From the NCBI GenBank assembly GCA_038046265.1, contig JBBSWN010000030.1:1-37993 (forward strand): a stretch of DNA of 37,993 nucleotides, in the 5' to 3' direction. The notes below the pieces were generated by a model. That model saw nothing but the letters and a program-made list of their open reading frames with translations, was not told the origin of the DNA and made no database searches. Position 1 is the first letter of the stretch. Every line of letters begins with the position of its first letter. Position numbers and translations under genes: made by a program. Shown here in pieces: positions 7,337-13,771 of the stretch. The DNA comes from JAGWAC01 sp038046265 (GTDB lineage Archaea; Nanobdellota; Nanobdellia; SCGC-AAA011-G17; JACPIM01).

Positions 7337-7738
7337 TTATTGTTCTTCTAATTCAGCTTGGCAATGAGCTATATATTTTGGAGATGGTAATAAATAGAGT
7401 TTATCTTTATAAGTAGTCAAGAATCCAAGATTTTTATCTACTACTTTATCTAAACCTTGCTGTTGCCAAGGCTCTCTTTCAATTGCTCTCCATTCGCCTG
7501 CTTCAGCAGCCTCCATTACAAGAGCAATTAAATTATACTCATTTTCTATTCTATCTAAAGTACCCATAACTATCCCACTTACAGTAGTCATATCTCCTTT
7601 GGCGATTTGATTTTTTTTATCTCCGAACACTTCATTTACTGTTGCAAATTTATTTAACTCTCTTAGAAAATCATCGTTATAAATTCCATTCCTTACTTCG
7701 GGATTTTTCCCAACTAATTTTTTGCGAGGTATTGACAT
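7337..7738 (-). CDS. Unrecognised 133-aa soluble protein upstream of aEF1A
   Basis: I do not recognise the family. The protein is 133 aa, acidic in its second half and predicted soluble. It begins with a basic segment (SIPRKKLVGKNPEVRNG), continues with a helix-rich region containing NKFATVNEVFGDK, and has a central stretch (TVSGIVMGTLDRIENEYNLI) followed by an aromatic-rich C-terminus (EREPWQQQG, TTYKDKLYLLPSPKY). It has one Cys, no TM segment and no motif for catalysis. A TATA-like ATTTATAAATAA lies about 45 nt upstream of the ATG. The 77-nt gap to aEF1A contains the aEF1A promoter, so the two are probably separate units. The full-length open frame and codon use like its neighbours support a real gene. 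Confidence 0.65.
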   Translation of the reverse strand: MSIPRKKLVGKNPEVRNGIYNDDFLRELNKFATVNEVFGDKKNQIAKGDMTTVSGIVMGTLDRIENEYNLIALVMEAAEAGEWRAIEREPWQQQGLDKVVDKNLGFLTTYKDKLYLLPSPKYIAHCQAELEEQ

Positions 7739-7853
7739 TTTAATTATTTTTTTCTGTGTTTTTTGCTAATTATCTTATTTATAAATCTTTCTATTTGTTA
7801 CCACCAGATAATGAATATACTTACTTTATTAATTTATTAGGGAGAGTGAAATT

Positions 7854-8198
7854 ATGCCTGATTTAGAGAAAAGAACAGAAGAAACAAGTTTACCAATAAA
7901 CAAAACCAAGACATTGGAAGATGGTTCTAAATTAACTTTGGAGATTTACACTTTTGATGCCAGGGGTTTAGAAGGAGTTAAAGAAGGACAAGTTGTTATT
8001 GAAAAAAAGCTAAGAGTAGAATTACAGAGAAAAGGATGCCCTAAAATGCCAAGAGTTAGTTCTGTCAGGGAGAGCTGGGATGTTCCAATAAGAAATTATT
8101 TAGAAATGTTTGAAAGAATAAGGAATTACAGTGATGCTGTTTATCAAATTGAAGTAATTAATGGAGTAGAACATGGATGGAATAGAAAAAATGTATAA
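7854..8198 (+). CDS. Unrecognised 114-aa soluble protein
   Basis: Function unknown. The 114-aa product is soluble and charged, with beta-strand-like alternation in TLEDGSKLTLEIYTF and GQVVIEKKLRVELQRKG and a C-terminal helical part with WDVPIRNYLEMFERIRNY. No catalytic motif or metal site is visible, and only one Cys is present. The start is supported by GGGAGAGTGA, a strong Shine-Dalgarno match ending about 5 nt before the ATG. It is one of the few plus-strand genes in this part of the window and ends 2 nt before the convergent eS31 stop. Codon use matches the neighbours, so there is no sign of recent transfer. Confidence 0.68.
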   Translation: MPDLEKRTEETSLPINKTKTLEDGSKLTLEIYTFDARGLEGVKEGQVVIEKKLRVELQRKGCPKMPRVSSVRESWDVPIRNYLEMFERIRNYSDAVYQIEVINGVEHGWNRKNV

Positions 8199-8200
8199 TA

Positions 8201-8386
8201 TTATTTTGTCTTGAATTCGGTGTATTTACAATTACCACAATAAGATCTGTCTTTATGTTCTGCCATGAAGATTCCTTCACCACATTTTGGGCAGGATTTT
8301 GATTTTGTTAATTTTCCAGATGGATCTACTTTATATTTTTTCCACTTTTCACTGGGTTTCTTGTTTTTTCTTTTTGTTTTCGCCAT
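8201..8386 (-). CDS. rps27ae: 30S ribosomal protein eS31 (S27ae)
   Basis: A 61-aa protein with a basic N-terminus (AKTKRKNKKPSEKWKKYKV) and a C4 zinc ribbon, CPKC followed by CGNC. This is the archaeal S27ae form without the ubiquitin fusion seen in eukaryotes. It belongs to the small subunit. It is the last gene of the set PIN, rpo7, spt4, eS24, eS31, a gene order common in archaea. A 32-nt gap separates it from eS24. Confidence 0.95.
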   Translation of the reverse strand: MAKTKRKNKKPSEKWKKYKVDPSGKLTKSKSCPKCGEGIFMAEHKDRSYCGNCKYTEFKTK

Positions 8387-8418
8387 TTGAATCTTTTTAA
8401 AAAAGCTTCACCAAAAAG

Positions 8419-8706
8419 TTATTTGGGTGGTTCTTTTTTAGCTTCTTTTTTAACTTTTTTGTTTCTTATTTCTACTTTCTTCATAAATTCTTTGTCAGAA
8501 TAAATCAAGGCAGAAACTTCCACTGTTCTTTCACCAAAATGTTGATGAGCTTTTTCTATTACAACTAATTCAGGATCTACTTTTAATTTTTCAGAAATCT
8601 GCTTTTTTAGGTCTTCTTTGTTTGGGGTAACCCTGTCAAAATTTACCTTGAAATTTACTTCTTTTCTATTAAATAATTTTTCTTCTTTTTGATCTAGTAT
8701 TTGCAT
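8419..8706 (-). CDS. rps24e: 30S ribosomal protein eS24
   Basis: A 95-aa protein of the S24e family, recognisable from NRKEVNFKV near the start, the EKAHQHFGERTVEVSALIY segment and a Lys-rich C-terminus. The frame can be extended to a TTG at 8739, but the ATG at 8706 aligns with the usual N-terminus (MQILDQKEEKLFNRKE). The extension also coincides with a leader sequence shared with spt4, so it is probably not translated. The gene follows spt4 by 36 nt. In many archaea a GTP-dependent dephospho-CoA kinase gene lies between the two; it is missing here. Confidence 0.93.
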   Translation of the reverse strand: MQILDQKEEKLFNRKEVNFKVNFDRVTPNKEDLKKQISEKLKVDPELVVIEKAHQHFGERTVEVSALIYSDKEFMKKVEIRNKKVKKEAKKEPPK

Positions 8707-8710
8707 TTTA

Positions 8711-8730
8711 GTAACCTTTTTAGGAAAAAG
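8711..8730 (-). repeat. Leader element before eS24, copy of the one before spt4
   Basis: The minus strand contains CTTTTTCCTAAAAAGGTTAC just before the eS24 ATG. A nearly identical sequence precedes spt4 at 8931-8948. It includes a small CCT/AGG inverted repeat and an AAAGGTTA stretch that could pair weakly with the 16S rRNA tail. It may be a shared ribosome-binding or regulatory element, or the trace of a local duplication. Confidence 0.4.
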
Positions 8731-8742
8731 TTTAATCAAAAA

Positions 8743-8928
8743 CTATTTTACCTTGATTGCATATTCTCCTTTTGCTGTCATACCTATTTTTTTTGCTATT
8801 TCAGATTTATTGGCATCTATCATAAATATCCTTCCTTTCCAGCTCTGTCCAAATGAATCTGATTTACATAAAGGGCATACACTGCCTTCAAATATTAATT
8901 TGCATTTTTTACAAACTTTTTTTACCAT
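8743..8928 (-). CDS. spt4: Transcription elongation factor Spt4 (RNA polymerase subunit E'')
   Basis: A 61-aa protein with an N-terminal zinc ribbon (CKKC at about 6-9 and CPLC at about 18-21) followed by the Spt5-binding fold containing WKGRIFMIDANKSEIAKKIG. In archaea Spt4 binds Spt5/NusG and increases RNA polymerase processivity. Size and motifs are typical. It lies between rpo7 and eS24, the usual archaeal context. Confidence 0.95.
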   Translation of the reverse strand: MVKKVCKKCKLIFEGSVCPLCKSDSFGQSWKGRIFMIDANKSEIAKKIGMTAKGEYAIKVK

Positions 8929-8930
8929 TT

Positions 8931-8948
8931 TAACCCTTTTAGGAAAAG
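8931..8948 (-). repeat. Leader element before spt4
   Basis: CTTTTCCTAAAAGGGTTA on the minus strand, 2 nt before the spt4 ATG. It matches the leader of eS24 (8711-8730) apart from one extra base and one G/A change. It lies in a 60-nt spacer after rpo7. Its role is unknown; the repetition itself is seen directly. Confidence 0.4.
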
Positions 8949-8988
8949 CGTTTACGGAAAAGCTGAAAAAGCTTAACCAAAAAAACTT

Positions 8989-9570
8989 TTATTTCTTTTT
9001 ACCTTCCACTTTCTCTTCAATTACCTTTGCATTTTGTTTTAGTTCTTGTTCAATCCAAGGCATTGCTCCAAGCAAAGGCTGCCTCATTGTAAGACCTACT
9101 TTTGGATTTGCTAAATCTTTAAAGGAAACTGCAATTATACGAGCTCTGCATTTATCATTAACTTTAAGGACTTTTTTTGATTCTTTTCCTGTTAAAACAT
9201 TTGCTTTTGAAAAACTTACAAAGTCATCCATTGTTTGAGAAACATGAATCATGCCTTCAATTGCACCCAAGTCAAGGAACGCTCCGAAGTCTGTAATTTC
9301 TGAAACATTTCCAAGGACAATTTCCTGGACTTCTGGCTTGAATGTTAGAAAAGTGAATTTAGTTTCGTGATATGCTGCACCGTCACCTGGAATTATTACA
9401 CCTTCACCTGTTTCATGAACATCAAGAACACCAATCACTATGCCTAGCTTTTCAGAGACATAGTTTTGGAACTGCTCATTCAAGATGCTTAAAATTATGT
9501 TTCTAGTGTCCTTTCCAAAACTTGAGGGAGGTACTCTAATAAATGTTTTTACATGGATTTTATAGTACAT
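8989..9570 (-). CDS. rpo7: RNA polymerase subunit Rpo7 (E')
   Basis: A 193-aa protein with the Rpb7 N-terminal RNP-like domain (MYYKIHVKTFIRVPPSSFG) and a C-terminal S1/OB domain that includes GNVSEITDFGAFLDLGAIEG and GMIHVSQ. With Rpo4 it forms the stalk of archaeal RNA polymerase. Length is normal, with a Lys-rich tail after the S1 domain. It overlaps the upstream PIN gene by 11 nt, so the two are co-transcribed. Confidence 0.96.
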   Translation of the reverse strand: MYYKIHVKTFIRVPPSSFGKDTRNIILSILNEQFQNYVSEKLGIVIGVLDVHETGEGVIIPGDGAAYHETKFTFLTFKPEVQEIVLGNVSEITDFGAFLDLGAIEGMIHVSQTMDDFVSFSKANVLTGKESKKVLKVNDKCRARIIAVSFKDLANPKVGLTMRQPLLGAMPWIEQELKQNAKVIEEKVEGKKK

Positions 9571-9922
9571 TCTCTATCACAAGATATTTCCTTTTTCTTA
9601 AATGGATAACTGGAATATTCCTCTTTTTAAGCTTTTCCTTGAGTTCTTTGTCACTAGTACAAATAATTATGTTCTTTTTATTTAGGCTTAAAATCAGGTT
9701 GTCTACTTTTTCATTAGAATTTGTTTTTATTATCTTGACTTTGTTTTTTAACAAACTTAGGGCTAGTTTTTCATTTTTCTTGTTTTTTAATTCCTCAAAT
9801 GTTTTGTCAAAAATACAGATTTTATAAGTAAAATCAGAGATTCTCTTTATTTCATTGAAAAAATCAACTTTTTCAGCTATTGAATGAAGGATAAAGTCAG
9901 TATCTAGTATTACAGTGTACAT
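9560..9922 (-). CDS. PIN-domain protein, Fcf1/VapC9-like
   Basis: A 120-aa protein with the PIN fold: an N-terminal acidic VILDTDFILHS segment (first catalytic Asp), a middle Glu in KTFEELKNKK and the late acidic CTSDKELKEKLKKR segment. PIN domains are Mg2+-dependent RNases. Members next to rpo7 are conserved in archaea, usually between aIF2-gamma and rpo7, and are thought to act in RNA processing rather than as toxins. There is no antitoxin gene beside it, which supports that. The aIF2-gamma gene is not in this window. A TATA box at 9945-9955 lies about 28 nt upstream, which fits leaderless transcription of the whole set. Confidence 0.85.
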   Translation of the reverse strand: MYTVILDTDFILHSIAEKVDFFNEIKRISDFTYKICIFDKTFEELKNKKNEKLALSLLKNKVKIIKTNSNEKVDNLILSLNKKNIIICTSDKELKEKLKKRNIPVIHLRKRKYLVIENVL

Positions 9923-9944
9923 CTTATATTTGGGGTTTTTATGC

Positions 9945-10008
9945 GTTTATTTAAGTTTTTGCTATTTATAATTAGTAACTAAGGTTTATATAGTAGTTTA
10001 GACTACTA
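9945..10008. promoter_or_regulatory. Divergent promoter region with a 7-bp inverted repeat
   Basis: The minus-strand TATA CTTAAATAAAC (9945-9955) serves the PIN-rpo7 set. The plus-strand TATA TTTATATA (9985-9992) is immediately followed by a perfect inverted repeat, TAGTAGT-TTAG-ACTACTA (9991-10008), which overlaps the TATA end. A protein bound there would block the plus-strand promoter. Only the elements are seen; the regulator is unknown. Confidence 0.45.
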
Positions 10009-10042
10009 CTTTGTACTATTGTTTAATTAAAGAGTTGAAAAA

Positions 10043-10264
10043 ATGGTTCCTGAACAGCTATTAAAAGTACATAAACAACTATTAGCATACAACCACATTC
10101 ATATGATTTCTGAGCAAAGGCCAATGCCATTAAAGCTTCAGAAGGACATTTGGGTGAAGATTTGGTCATTAAAAAAGAGAAAGAGCAGGTATATGAGTTA
10201 TAAGCAAAAATATAATAGACCTGATATACTGACTATTGCTTTGTATATTAATAGTTATAATTAA
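10043..10264 (+). CDS. Unrecognised 73-aa frame, possibly a frameshifted small gene
   Basis: An ATG at 10043 opens 73 codons ending at TAA 10262-10264, behind a TATA box and inverted repeat. The first part (MVPEQLLKVHKQLLAY) looks protein-like. The rest is unusual: very basic, with two Trp and many Tyr. If one base were added in the A-run near 10112-10115, reading would continue into another frame as KANAIKASEGHLGEDLVIKK and end at TAA 10201-10203, a 53-aa product with more ordinary composition. It could therefore be a real short gene with a sequencing error or recent frameshift, or a spurious frame. No family is recognised. Confidence 0.35.
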   Translation: MVPEQLLKVHKQLLAYNHIHMISEQRPMPLKLQKDIWVKIWSLKKRKSRYMSYKQKYNRPDILTIALYINSYN

Positions 10265-10278
10265 TTTTTTTTCTTTTT

Positions 10279-10503
10279 TTATTTAGGGTAATGCCAATTT
10301 CTAAACTTCTTAGCATCTTTTAATTCAGGAAATAAAGAGTATAAAGAATCTAAAGTTTTTTCTATTGATTTAACTTCTATTCTACCATATTCATTAATTG
10401 GCATAAGACCACACTCGGCTTCTTTTTCTTTCTTTAGTCTTCTTTCTTGTAGTTCTCTTTCAAGTTTTTTTAATTTTTCTGTCAGTTCTGGCATTTTTAC
10501 CAA
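10279..10503 (-). CDS. Unrecognised 74-aa protein with an N-terminal coiled coil
   Basis: The product starts with a charged helix (ELTEKLKKLERELQERRLKK) that should form a coiled coil. It is followed by a short segment with CGLMPINEYGRIEV and a C-terminal helical part ending in RNWHYPK. No known domain was recognised. It overlaps the upstream small membrane protein gene by 7 nt (10497-10503), so the pair is probably translated from one mRNA and may act together, for example as a membrane anchor and a soluble partner. That is a guess from the overlap. Confidence 0.6.
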   Translation of the reverse strand: MVKMPELTEKLKKLERELQERRLKKEKEAECGLMPINEYGRIEVKSIEKTLDSLYSLFPELKDAKKFRNWHYPK

Positions 10504-10703
10504 CCGTAAATAAGCCTTGTTGGAATATTTAAAGTGTCGATTTTTACTAAAGTGTAGCCAATTACCAACAATAGAACGAAAAGAAGGATAATTAACGTTG
10601 TAAGTAATCTGTTTGTCTTTTCCTGCAATACTTGTGAATAAGACACTTCGTATGTTTTTACTTCACCTGTTTTTTGATCTTTTAGTGAATATTGCATTAC
10701 CAT
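10497..10703 (-). CDS. Small single-pass membrane protein
   Basis: A protein of about 68 aa with a short cytoplasmic-looking N-terminal part (QYSLKDQKTGEVKTYEVSY), one strongly hydrophobic helix (LLTTLIILLFVLLLVIGYTL) and a short tail ending in LIYGW. The ATG at 10703 is chosen over a GTG at 10718 because it follows AGAAGGAA, a Shine-Dalgarno-like sequence; the ATG at 10697 is also possible. Function is unknown. It overlaps the next gene, suggesting a two-gene unit. Confidence 0.6.
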   Translation of the reverse strand: MVMQYSLKDQKTGEVKTYEVSYSQVLQEKTNRLLTTLIILLFVLLLVIGYTLVKIDTLNIPTRLIYGW

Positions 10704-10766
10704 TTTCCTTCTTATCACTATTGAATAATATCTTATTTTTAAAGATTCTTATAATAGAGTATATAT

Positions 10767-11399
10767 TTATTTCAAGACTTTTAACACTTGGTTAAAATTA
10801 GAAAAAATGAAATCTGGATTAGTTTTTTTAAGGTCTTTTTTTGAGTGATTTCCAGTAAGAACTGCTATTGTTTTTGTATGGGCTTTTTTACCAGCTATGA
10901 TGTCATAAGGAGAGTCACCTATTACAAATTTTGCCTTTTTATTAAGGATTTTTTCTGCCAGCAATATTTCATCTGGATATGGCTTTGGTTTTTTTACTTG
11001 ATCGCATCCTATCACTAATTTAAATAATTTGAGGTTTATTTTTGTTTTTTTAACAGAATCAAGAACTTGTTTTTTTGGGCAGTTTGATATCAACGCTAGG
11101 GTGTATTTTTTGCTTAAAATTTTCAAGGTTTTTTTAATGCCTTTGAAAGCTTTTAATTGATGCCTGTGTTTATAGAAGTAATTGTAATTATCTTCAAGAA
11201 CTTTGTTTAACTTGTTTTTTGATATTTTTGGATATAAATTTTTTATTATTTCTGAACTGACTAGGCCAAAGTATTTTTTTATTTCTTTAGGTGATTTATA
11301 AGGGAGATTGTTTTTTTTAAAAGCATTTAAGTAACCAAGAATATGGGGTTTGTCAGAATCAATTAAAGTGTTGTCAAGGTCTATACAAACTAAGTCCAT
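10767..11399 (-). CDS. HAD-superfamily phosphatase
   Basis: A protein of about 210 aa of the haloacid dehalogenase superfamily with the nucleophile motif DLDNTLID at the N-terminus, a helical cap domain, motif II in ALISNCPKK, a conserved Lys region (KKPKPYPDEI) and motif III/IV GDSPYDIIAGKKA. This set is typical of phosphoglycolate phosphatase or beta-phosphoglucomutase-like enzymes; the substrate cannot be read from sequence. The ATG at 11399 is preferred to the earlier start at 11432 because it places the catalytic motif at the usual distance from the N-terminus. It is transcribed divergently from the sugar aminotransferase gene, with 53 nt between the starts. Confidence 0.88.
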   Translation of the reverse strand: MDLVCIDLDNTLIDSDKPHILGYLNAFKKNNLPYKSPKEIKKYFGLVSSEIIKNLYPKISKNKLNKVLEDNYNYFYKHRHQLKAFKGIKKTLKILSKKYTLALISNCPKKQVLDSVKKTKINLKLFKLVIGCDQVKKPKPYPDEILLAEKILNKKAKFVIGDSPYDIIAGKKAHTKTIAVLTGNHSKKDLKKTNPDFIFSNFNQVLKVLK

Positions 11400-11452
11400 T
11401 ATAAATTTAGTAATAAATAGCTTTAAATACATTTTTGTTGCTTGGAAAAAGA
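11400..11452. promoter_or_regulatory. Divergent promoter between HAD phosphatase and aminotransferase
   Basis: The 53-nt spacer contains CTTTAAATAC at 11421-11430, a TATA box about 27 nt upstream of the plus-strand ATG at 11453, which fits leaderless expression of the sugar operon. On the minus strand an AT-rich TATTTATTAC lies just upstream of 11399 and is a weaker candidate. There is no room for long leaders. Confidence 0.5.
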
Positions 11453-12526
11453 ATGATAAATATTGCTAAACCAGTAATTGGAGAAGAGGAGATTAAGGCT
11501 GTTTCAGATGTTTTAAAGTCGGGTATTTTGGCTCAGGGAGAGAAAGTAAAGGAATTTGAGGAAAAGTTTGCAAAATACATTGGAGTTAAACATGGGGTGG
11601 CGACTTCTTCAGGAACTAGTGCTTTACAAACAGCTTTAATTGGGCATGATATTAAAGAAAAAGATGAGGTAATCACTACTCCCTTTACTTTTGCTGCAAC
11701 TGCCAACTCTGTTTTAAGCGTGAATGCAAGGCCTGTTTTTGTTGACATTGAAGAAAATACTTTTAATATTAATGCTGATTTAATAAAAGAAAAAATTACT
11801 GAGAAAACAAAAGCTGTTTTAGCTGTTTCTCTTTTTGGTTTAATGCCTGACATGGAAAAACTTTTGAGAATCTGCAAGGAAAATAATTTAATTTTAATTG
11901 AAGATGCTGCACAGAGTCATGGTGCTCAATATAAAGGAAAAAAATCCGGAAGTTTTTCTACAGCTTGCTTTTCTTTTTATCCTACTAAAAATATGACCAC
12001 AAGCGAGGGTGGGTTAATAACTACTGATGATGAAAAATTTACTGAAAAATGCAGAATGATAATTAACCATGGATCAAAAGTAAAATATCATCATGAAGTT
12101 TTCGGGTTAAATTTCAGAATGACTAATATCAGTGCTGCTATTGGAGTTGAGCAGTTAAAGAAATTAGAATTTTTAAACAACAAAAGAATAGAGAATGCAA
12201 ATTATTTAATCAAGAATTTAAAAGATACAAATATTGTACTTCCAAAAGTAAAAGAAGAATATAAGCATGTGTTTCACCAGTTTACAATAATGGTTGAGAA
12301 TAGGGATGAAGTTTTAAAGAAACTTCATGAAAATGAGATCAGGGCAGAAGTATTTTATCCAAAGCCGGTTTTTGAACAGCCAGTATACAAGAATTTAGGG
12401 TATGATGGAAAAGGTTTTAAAGTAGTTAATGAGGTCTGCAAGAAGGTTTTGTCTTTACCAGTTCATCCAAGCTTAAGCAAGGATGATTTAGATTTTATGA
12501 TTAAAACTTTAAAAGGTGCGTTATGA
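11453..12526 (+). CDS. DegT/DnrJ/EryC1 sugar-nucleotide aminotransferase (WlbC/WbpE-like)
   Basis: A 357-aa PLP enzyme that would transfer an amino group, usually from glutamate, to a keto sugar nucleotide. Family features are GVATSSGTSALQTAL (PLP phosphate-binding region), EDAAQSHGA (Asp-Ala-Ala-x-x-His) and the Schiff-base lysine K179 in YPTKNMTTSEGG. The frame could start at TTG 11435, but ATG 11453 gives the usual N-terminus (MINIAKPVIGEEE) and sits at the right distance from the TATA box. It overlaps the next gene, a Gfo/Idh dehydrogenase, by 4 nt (ATGA). With that partner it would oxidise and then aminate a sugar at C3, as in the Wlb/Wbp or GnnA/GnnB pathways. Which sugar nucleotide is used cannot be decided here. 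Confidence 0.9.
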   Translation: MINIAKPVIGEEEIKAVSDVLKSGILAQGEKVKEFEEKFAKYIGVKHGVATSSGTSALQTALIGHDIKEKDEVITTPFTFAATANSVLSVNARPVFVDIEENTFNINADLIKEKITEKTKAVLAVSLFGLMPDMEKLLRICKENNLILIEDAAQSHGAQYKGKKSGSFSTACFSFYPTKNMTTSEGGLITTDDEKFTEKCRMIINHGSKVKYHHEVFGLNFRMTNISAAIGVEQLKKLEFLNNKRIENANYLIKNLKDTNIVLPKVKEEYKHVFHQFTIMVENRDEVLKKLHENEIRAEVFYPKPVFEQPVYKNLGYDGKGFKVVNEVCKKVLSLPVHPSLSKDDLDFMIKTLKGAL

Positions 12527-13479
12527 GAGTGGGAGTTATTGGTGTAGGGAACATGGGAAGCAACCATGCAAGGATTTATTCTGAAATAGCTAATTTAGTT
12601 TGTGTCAGCGATGTTAATGAGGAATTAGGAAAGAAAGTTAGCGAGAAGTTCAGGTGCAGTTTTTATAAGGATTACAAGGAGATGATTGCCAAGGAAAAAT
12701 TAGATGCTGTTTCTATTGTTGTGCCAACTAGTTTTCACAAGAATGTTGCTTTGGATGTTATTGATAAAGGAATACCTTTTTTGCTTGAGAAGCCAATTGC
12801 TGAGAACAATGAAAATGCAGTTGAAATTATTAGAAAGGCTAGAGAGAAAAATGTGAAATTCATGGTTGGGCATATTGAAAGGTTTAATCCCGCTGTAATT
12901 AAATTAAAAGAAGTACTGGATAATTTTGAGTTGGGAGAAATTAATTCTATTATGTGCAGGAGAGTGGGAGTTATCCCGCCCAAAGTAAAGGACACTAATG
13001 TTATAATAGACTTAGCTGTACATGATATTGATATTTTTAATTATTTATTAGGAAAGAAGCCTTCAAAATTACTTGGGTTTTTAGGAAATTCATTGATTGA
13101 GAATGGGGATTATGCTGACTTGCTGCTGAGATATGGGAATACTAATGCGTTTATACAAGTCAACTGGGTGACACCAATCAAGATAAGGCTTTTGAATGTT
13201 ACAGGCTCAAGGGGGTATGCTGAATTAAATTATATTACACAGGAGTTAGATGTTTACAAGAGCAATTATGCAAAGGATTTTGATGATTTTGGCGACTTTG
13301 TAATAAAATTTGGAAAACCGACTAAAGTAAACATTGAAATTAAAAAAGAAGAGCCGTTGAAAGTTGAGTTAGCGGCTTTTTTGGATTGTGTAAAAAACGG
13401 GAAAGAGTTTCCTGTTAAAGGGGAGGATGCTTTGGATGCCTTGAAGATTGCTTTGGAGCTTTCAAACAACAAGAATTAA
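12523..13479 (+). CDS. Gfo/Idh/MocA dehydrogenase, probable sugar-nucleotide 3-dehydrogenase (WlbA/GnnA-like)
   Basis: A 318-aa NAD(P)-dependent oxidoreductase. The N-terminal Rossmann fold has GVGNMG at residues 7-12; the family signature EKPIA follows at about residue 90. The catalytic-region motif DLAVHDIDIFNYL lies at about 165. Its 4-nt overlap with a DegT aminotransferase is the classical pairing for making 3-keto and then 3-amino sugars, from UDP-GlcNAcA (WlbA/WlbC) or UDP-GlcNAc (GnnA/GnnB). A WlbB-like acetyltransferase and a UDP-GlcNAc 2-epimerase homologue elsewhere in the window favour the first route. The UDP-GlcNAc 6-dehydrogenase needed for it is not in the window. Confidence 0.88.
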   Translation: MRVGVIGVGNMGSNHARIYSEIANLVCVSDVNEELGKKVSEKFRCSFYKDYKEMIAKEKLDAVSIVVPTSFHKNVALDVIDKGIPFLLEKPIAENNENAVEIIRKAREKNVKFMVGHIERFNPAVIKLKEVLDNFELGEINSIMCRRVGVIPPKVKDTNVIIDLAVHDIDIFNYLLGKKPSKLLGFLGNSLIENGDYADLLLRYGNTNAFIQVNWVTPIKIRLLNVTGSRGYAELNYITQELDVYKSNYAKDFDDFGDFVIKFGKPTKVNIEIKKEEPLKVELAAFLDCVKNGKEFPVKGEDALDALKIALELSNNKN

Positions 13480-13722
13480 ATGGGACTAGACAAAAAAGTC
13501 AGAAATCTTTTTGATGCCAAGAAACTTTCAGAGGGAATCAAGGCTTATGATGATTATCAAAGAAGAATTAAAGAAGCTATCATGAAGGGTGAAAATGAGA
13601 CTATATTTAAATTGAGAGATTGATTTTTAAGTGCAACAAAAGGGCTTACTGCAGAAGAATTGATGGTTGTTTTAAATTATGCAAGAGGTGGTATTAGCCC
13701 AAAAAGAGAGACTTATTGTTAA
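13480..13722 (+). pseudogene. Small gene interrupted by an in-frame TGA
   Basis: The ATG at 13480 follows the dehydrogenase stop with no gap. The frame reads 47 codons (MGLDKKVRNLFDAKKLSEGI and onward), meets TGA at 13621-13623, then stays open in the same frame for 32 codons to TAA at 13720-13722. Both halves look protein-like: the second contains GLTAEELMVVLNYARGG. The simplest reading is one 80-codon gene with a TGG-to-TGA nonsense change or sequencing error. TGA is a normal stop in other genes here, so a changed code is unlikely. The protein family is not recognised. The first 47 residues could still be made as a short protein. Confidence 0.6.
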
Positions 13723-13738
13723 CTTTTAAATTAATAAG

Positions 13739-13747
13739 TTTTAAATA
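13739..13747 (+). promoter_or_regulatory. TATA box of the first radical SAM gene
   Basis: TTTTAAATA lies 25-33 nt upstream of the ATG at 13772, in the 49-nt spacer after the interrupted small gene. No Shine-Dalgarno sequence is evident, so transcription is probably leaderless. Confidence 0.45.
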
Positions 13748-13771
13748 ATGGATTTTAGTATTTAGGATAAA

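Noticed and set aside
8419..8739. Longer eS24 starting at TTG 8739
   Set aside because: The ATG at 8706 matches the family N-terminus, and the extra segment is identical to the non-coding leader of spt4.
9560..9922. PIN protein as a VapC toxin
   Set aside because: No antitoxin gene is adjacent. The position before rpo7 is a conserved archaeal context for a housekeeping PIN protein.
10043..10264. Archaeal histone gene in the 10043 frame
   Set aside because: The basic small size suggested it, but neither frame carries a convincing histone-fold pattern.
13480..13722. TGA read as tryptophan or selenocysteine in this organism
   Set aside because: TGA ends several well-supported genes here, for example the aminotransferase and one GT2 enzyme, and no SECIS-like hairpin was evident. 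A nonsense change or error is simpler.
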